Shown here: positions 7,301-8,584 of the stretch, piece after piece | How positions within the stretch are numbered: position 1 is the stretch's first letter | Layout: the number at the start of each line of letters is the position of its first letter | Source of the DNA: an uncultured Porphyromonadaceae bacterium | GTDB lineage: Bacteria; Bacteroidota; Bacteroidia; Bacteroidales; Muribaculaceae | Assembly (NCBI GenBank): GCA_947176615.1 | Contig: CAMWRO010000108.1 | Coordinates: forward strand, 1 to 8,584 | Direction of reading: 5' to 3' | DNA length: 8,584 bases | Position numbers and translations under genes: made by a program | Notes under the pieces: model-generated | Told to the model about the DNA's origin: nothing | The model's database searches: none | The model's input: the letters and a program-made list of their open reading frames with translations, nothing else

Positions 7301-8584
7301 TGACCGAGTCGTTCCTCCCCATCACCGCCGACCGCAACATCGAGCTGCGCCTTGTGGCTCGTCTTCCGCGCCCGATAATGAGCTTTGACGAGGAGGCATT
7401 GCAGAAAGTCCTCATCAACCTGCTCGGCAACGCCGTCAAATTCACCCCCGACGGTGGGCGCATATCACTCTGTGCCACCGTTCTGCCGCGCGGATGCGGC
7501 TCAGCCGGCCACTCCATCTACCTCAGTGTCACTGACAGCGGCAACGGCATCAACCCCGAGGACATCGAGCGGATATTTGACCGTTTCTATCAGGGAAACA
7601 ACCACATAAAATACCCCGTCTCGGGAACAGCCGGCAGCGGAATCGGCCTGTATCTGTGCCGCAGCCTCGTGGAAATCTACGGCGGCTCCATCTCGGCCCG
7701 CAACAACCGCGGAGGCCGCGGCTGCACCTTCCGCGTCATCCTCCCCCTTCCCGACGATGAAATACCCGAAATCTCACCCGACGAAACATCATCGACCAAT
7801 ACCGGCAGCGGCGTGACGGCCGCTATTGCCGTCACGCCGGGGGTACCCCCGGCCGAGCGCCTCACCATCCTCGTGGTAGAGGACAATGACGACATGCGAG
7901 CCTTTATCCGCAGCATCCTCAGCGACCGTTTCAACGTGGCCGAGGCCCGCAACGGAGAAGACGCCCTGAAAGTGCTTGCCAACCGCGAAATCGACTTTAT
8001 CATCTCTGACCTGATGATGCCTGTCATGGACGGTATCGAGCTGTCACGCAAGGTTAAAGAGACTTTCAACATCAGCCACATCCCGTTCCTGATGCTGACA
8101 GCCAAGACAGGTCGCGAATCGCGCCTTGAAAGCTACCGCATCGGGGTCGACGAATACATCCTGAAACCGTTTGACGAAGAACTCCTGCTGGCCCGTATCG
8201 ACAGCATCCTGAAAAACCGCCGCCGCTATCAGGAACGTTTTACCGCCGGGCAGATGAAAGTCGAGTCGCTGAACATCGACGAGGACTCGCGCGACAAGAA
8301 ATTCATGGATCAGGTGATGAAAGTCATCCGCGAAAACTACCGCAACTCTTACTTTGAAATCGGTGACTTCGCCGAAACCCTCGGCGTCAGCCGCTCGCTT
8401 CTCAACAAAAAGCTGCAAAACCTCGCCGGGCAGTCGGCCGGGCAGTTGCTGCGTACCTTCCGCCTGAACACGGCAAGAGAACTGCTGCTGCGCAACCGCA
8501 AGACAAAGGCCATGAACATCTCGGAAATCGCCTACGAGGTCGGTCTCAACGACTCCAAGTACTTCACTCGCTGTTTCACAAAGC
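4315..8584 (+). CDS. Hybrid two-component system (HTCS) sensor-regulator, 3' end cut by the window
   Basis: The frame is open from ATG 4315 to the edge (1423 codons). It is a membrane protein combining sensor kinase and response regulator, and probably activates the divergent arabinan operon. Residues about 75-730 hold 14 WVGT-like blade motifs spaced 43-54 residues (Trp97, 142, 189, 235, 282, 377, 425, 470, 519, 562, 616 and 662; blades 6 and 14 lack the Trp), giving two seven-bladed periplasmic propellers. A Y_Y_Y domain follows at about 776-839, then one membrane helix at 857-875 and a coiled-coil linker. The kinase has the phosphorylated His923 (THEFRTP), N-box Asn1039, DSGNG from 1074 and GSGIGL at 1107-1112. 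The receiver starts near 1183 with acceptor Asp1232 (SDLMMP), Thr1262 and Lys1284. An AraC-type helix-turn-helix domain starts near 1329; its last residues lie beyond the window. All key residues are present. The start is uncertain: ATG 4345, ATG 4435 or GTG 4414 are alternatives, the last giving a cleaner signal peptide. Confidence 0.95.
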   Translation, partial: MNATRVSVRKMIPIFLIATSVIYTFSHRLKRLSVKIRFVFMAIVMSVASHLSASPLHDPLNEGVFMEAHDIEYLTMAEGLRHNFVDDIMRDSRGFLWIGYGGGGLSRYDGYEFINFSANSVQCPLRGNFAVEMAEDRFGRLWVATEGGISTIDLYTLQHAVIKDFTVKLNAAVNVPSWGVHVDKSGKLWIRTGDSIFCFRFNADGDIDGMAQYTYTPISRGRAYLKDINDNGKPWTGINGEVCQLSADFENNRVNVAQVSSSLTFVPDIMISDIVKNGKDVWIATDRGLWRYNPDHDAVVNYMNDPNDPKSLSQNFINSVAVTSKGQLIVGSLQGLNIYNPLNDNFERIGRCDRLHSVEGLNNVFVNKVYVDGNRVWVGTEGGGLSRITEKRLYVNTITNNFNAPGHAFNTPVNAVLVEPSGTVWTGSVEGGLHRSDSNLSHFTHYTAEDGILSHNSVSALALDGEGNLWVGTWGGGVNILSTKGRVSRLRHFITTTDGAWHIGYIGALIWDSLNKLMWVGTSRGLYIYNPVSDTMQEAYPGTFDDVFGAIGAVIDRYNHLWIGSSSGLIDIDLRRYAAKPDINAVRHINGRFDNPGMTVNERITFLFIDSRDRLWVGTNGNGLYRRVTDKSVERFIGITTANGLPNDIVHGIAESRSGDLWVSTYKGLVRMSRTENSSGIPEITVYDTSDGLTCDCFYWNAAARDAAGNILMGCVDGLVVVKSRADVVTDSNEPLKVNITHVWVDNTELLPGKAEGSQSFCPVAGITTHERTRSVAFEFSSLDFDNANTGVYSYRLKGFDTDWNELPHGRRFIRYTNLSPGDYTLQLVYHRAGQKFDTENITELPLNVTPYFYRRWWFILLVIMTLIAGATLIYRRRVTNYRRQRLILQQTVAERTAEIEEQKRQVQQLTMDRIAFFTNITHEFRTPITLILGPIERALKLSYNPQVIEQLHFVERNSKYLLSLVNQLMDFRKVESGKMEIMRTRGNLARFLYNMTESFLPITADRNIELRLVARLPRPIMSFDEEALQKVLINLLGNAVKFTPDGGRISLCATVLPRGCGSAGHSIYLSVTDSGNGINPEDIERIFDRFYQGNNHIKYPVSGTAGSGIGLYLCRSLVEIYGGSISARNNRGGRGCTFRVILPLPDDEIPEISPDETSSTNTGSGVTAAIAVTPGVPPAERLTILVVEDNDDMRAFIRSILSDRFNVAEARNGEDALKVLANREIDFIISDLMMPVMDGIELSRKVKETFNISHIPFLMLTAKTGRESRLESYRIGVDEYILKPFDEELLLARIDSILKNRRRYQERFTAGQMKVESLNIDEDSRDKKFMDQVMKVIRENYRNSYFEIGDFAETLGVSRSLLNKKLQNLAGQSAGQLLRTFRLNTARELLLRNRKTKAMNISEIAYEVGLNDSKYFTRCFTK
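7809..7853 (+). repeat. Two overlapping strong palindromes inside the HTCS linker coding sequence
   Basis: CGGCGTGACGGC (7809-7820) and GCCGTCACGCCG (7828-7839) are perfect 12-bp inverted arms around a 7-base loop. Immediately after, 7836-7853 is a perfect 18-bp palindrome, GCCGGGGGTACCCCCGGC. The two overlap by four bases, so both hairpins cannot fully form in one RNA. They encode the Gly-Ser-Gly to Pro-Ala part of the linker between the kinase and the receiver, and the reading frame is kept. There is no U-tract, so it is not a standard terminator. It may be a small inserted palindromic element; the origin is inferred. Confidence 0.85.

Overview
The window looks like part of a plant-polysaccharide utilization locus from a Bacteroidetes (Bacteroidales) genome. 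Three things support this: a hybrid two-component system (HTCS) regulator, an architecture typical of gut Bacteroidetes; promoter-like TAnnTTTG (-7) elements; and AT-rich, Shine-Dalgarno-poor gene starts. The coding DNA is fairly GC-rich, which would fit a Muribaculaceae-type or similar Bacteroidales better than low-GC Bacteroides, but that placement is only an inference.

Layout. Positions 1-4065 carry three co-directional minus-strand glycoside hydrolase genes. Read in their direction of transcription, they are a GH43 lipoprotein resembling arabinan endo-1,5-alpha-L-arabinosidases (4065-2602), a large GH51 alpha-L-arabinofuranosidase with an N-terminal carbohydrate-binding-like insert (2549-543), and the 5' part of a second, shorter-type GH51 arabinofuranosidase that runs off the left edge (514-1). 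The gaps are 52 and 28 bases, so they probably form one operon. A 249-base divergent intergenic region (4066-4314) separates them from a plus-strand HTCS gene (4315 to the right edge). It lacks only its last few dozen codons, in the AraC DNA-binding domain.

How they work together. The GH43 lipoprotein probably cuts arabinan backbone at the cell surface. The two exported GH51 enzymes then release arabinose from side chains and oligosaccharides in the periplasm. The HTCS has 14 propeller-blade motifs, a Y_Y_Y domain, one membrane helix, a histidine kinase, a receiver and an AraC domain; it would sense an arabino-oligosaccharide in the periplasm and activate the divergent operon. The arrangement resembles the arabinan locus of Bacteroides thetaiotaomicron, where an HTCS lies next to GH43 and GH51 genes. 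No SusC/SusD pair, transporter or arabinose catabolic gene lies in the window.

Nothing here amounts to a new biological system. The features most worth a second look are a compact pair of overlapping palindromes inside the HTCS kinase-receiver linker (7809-7853), a perfect 16-bp tandem duplication across the stop codon of the large GH51 gene (521-552), several symmetric elements in the divergent promoter region, and an ambiguous HTCS N-terminus.
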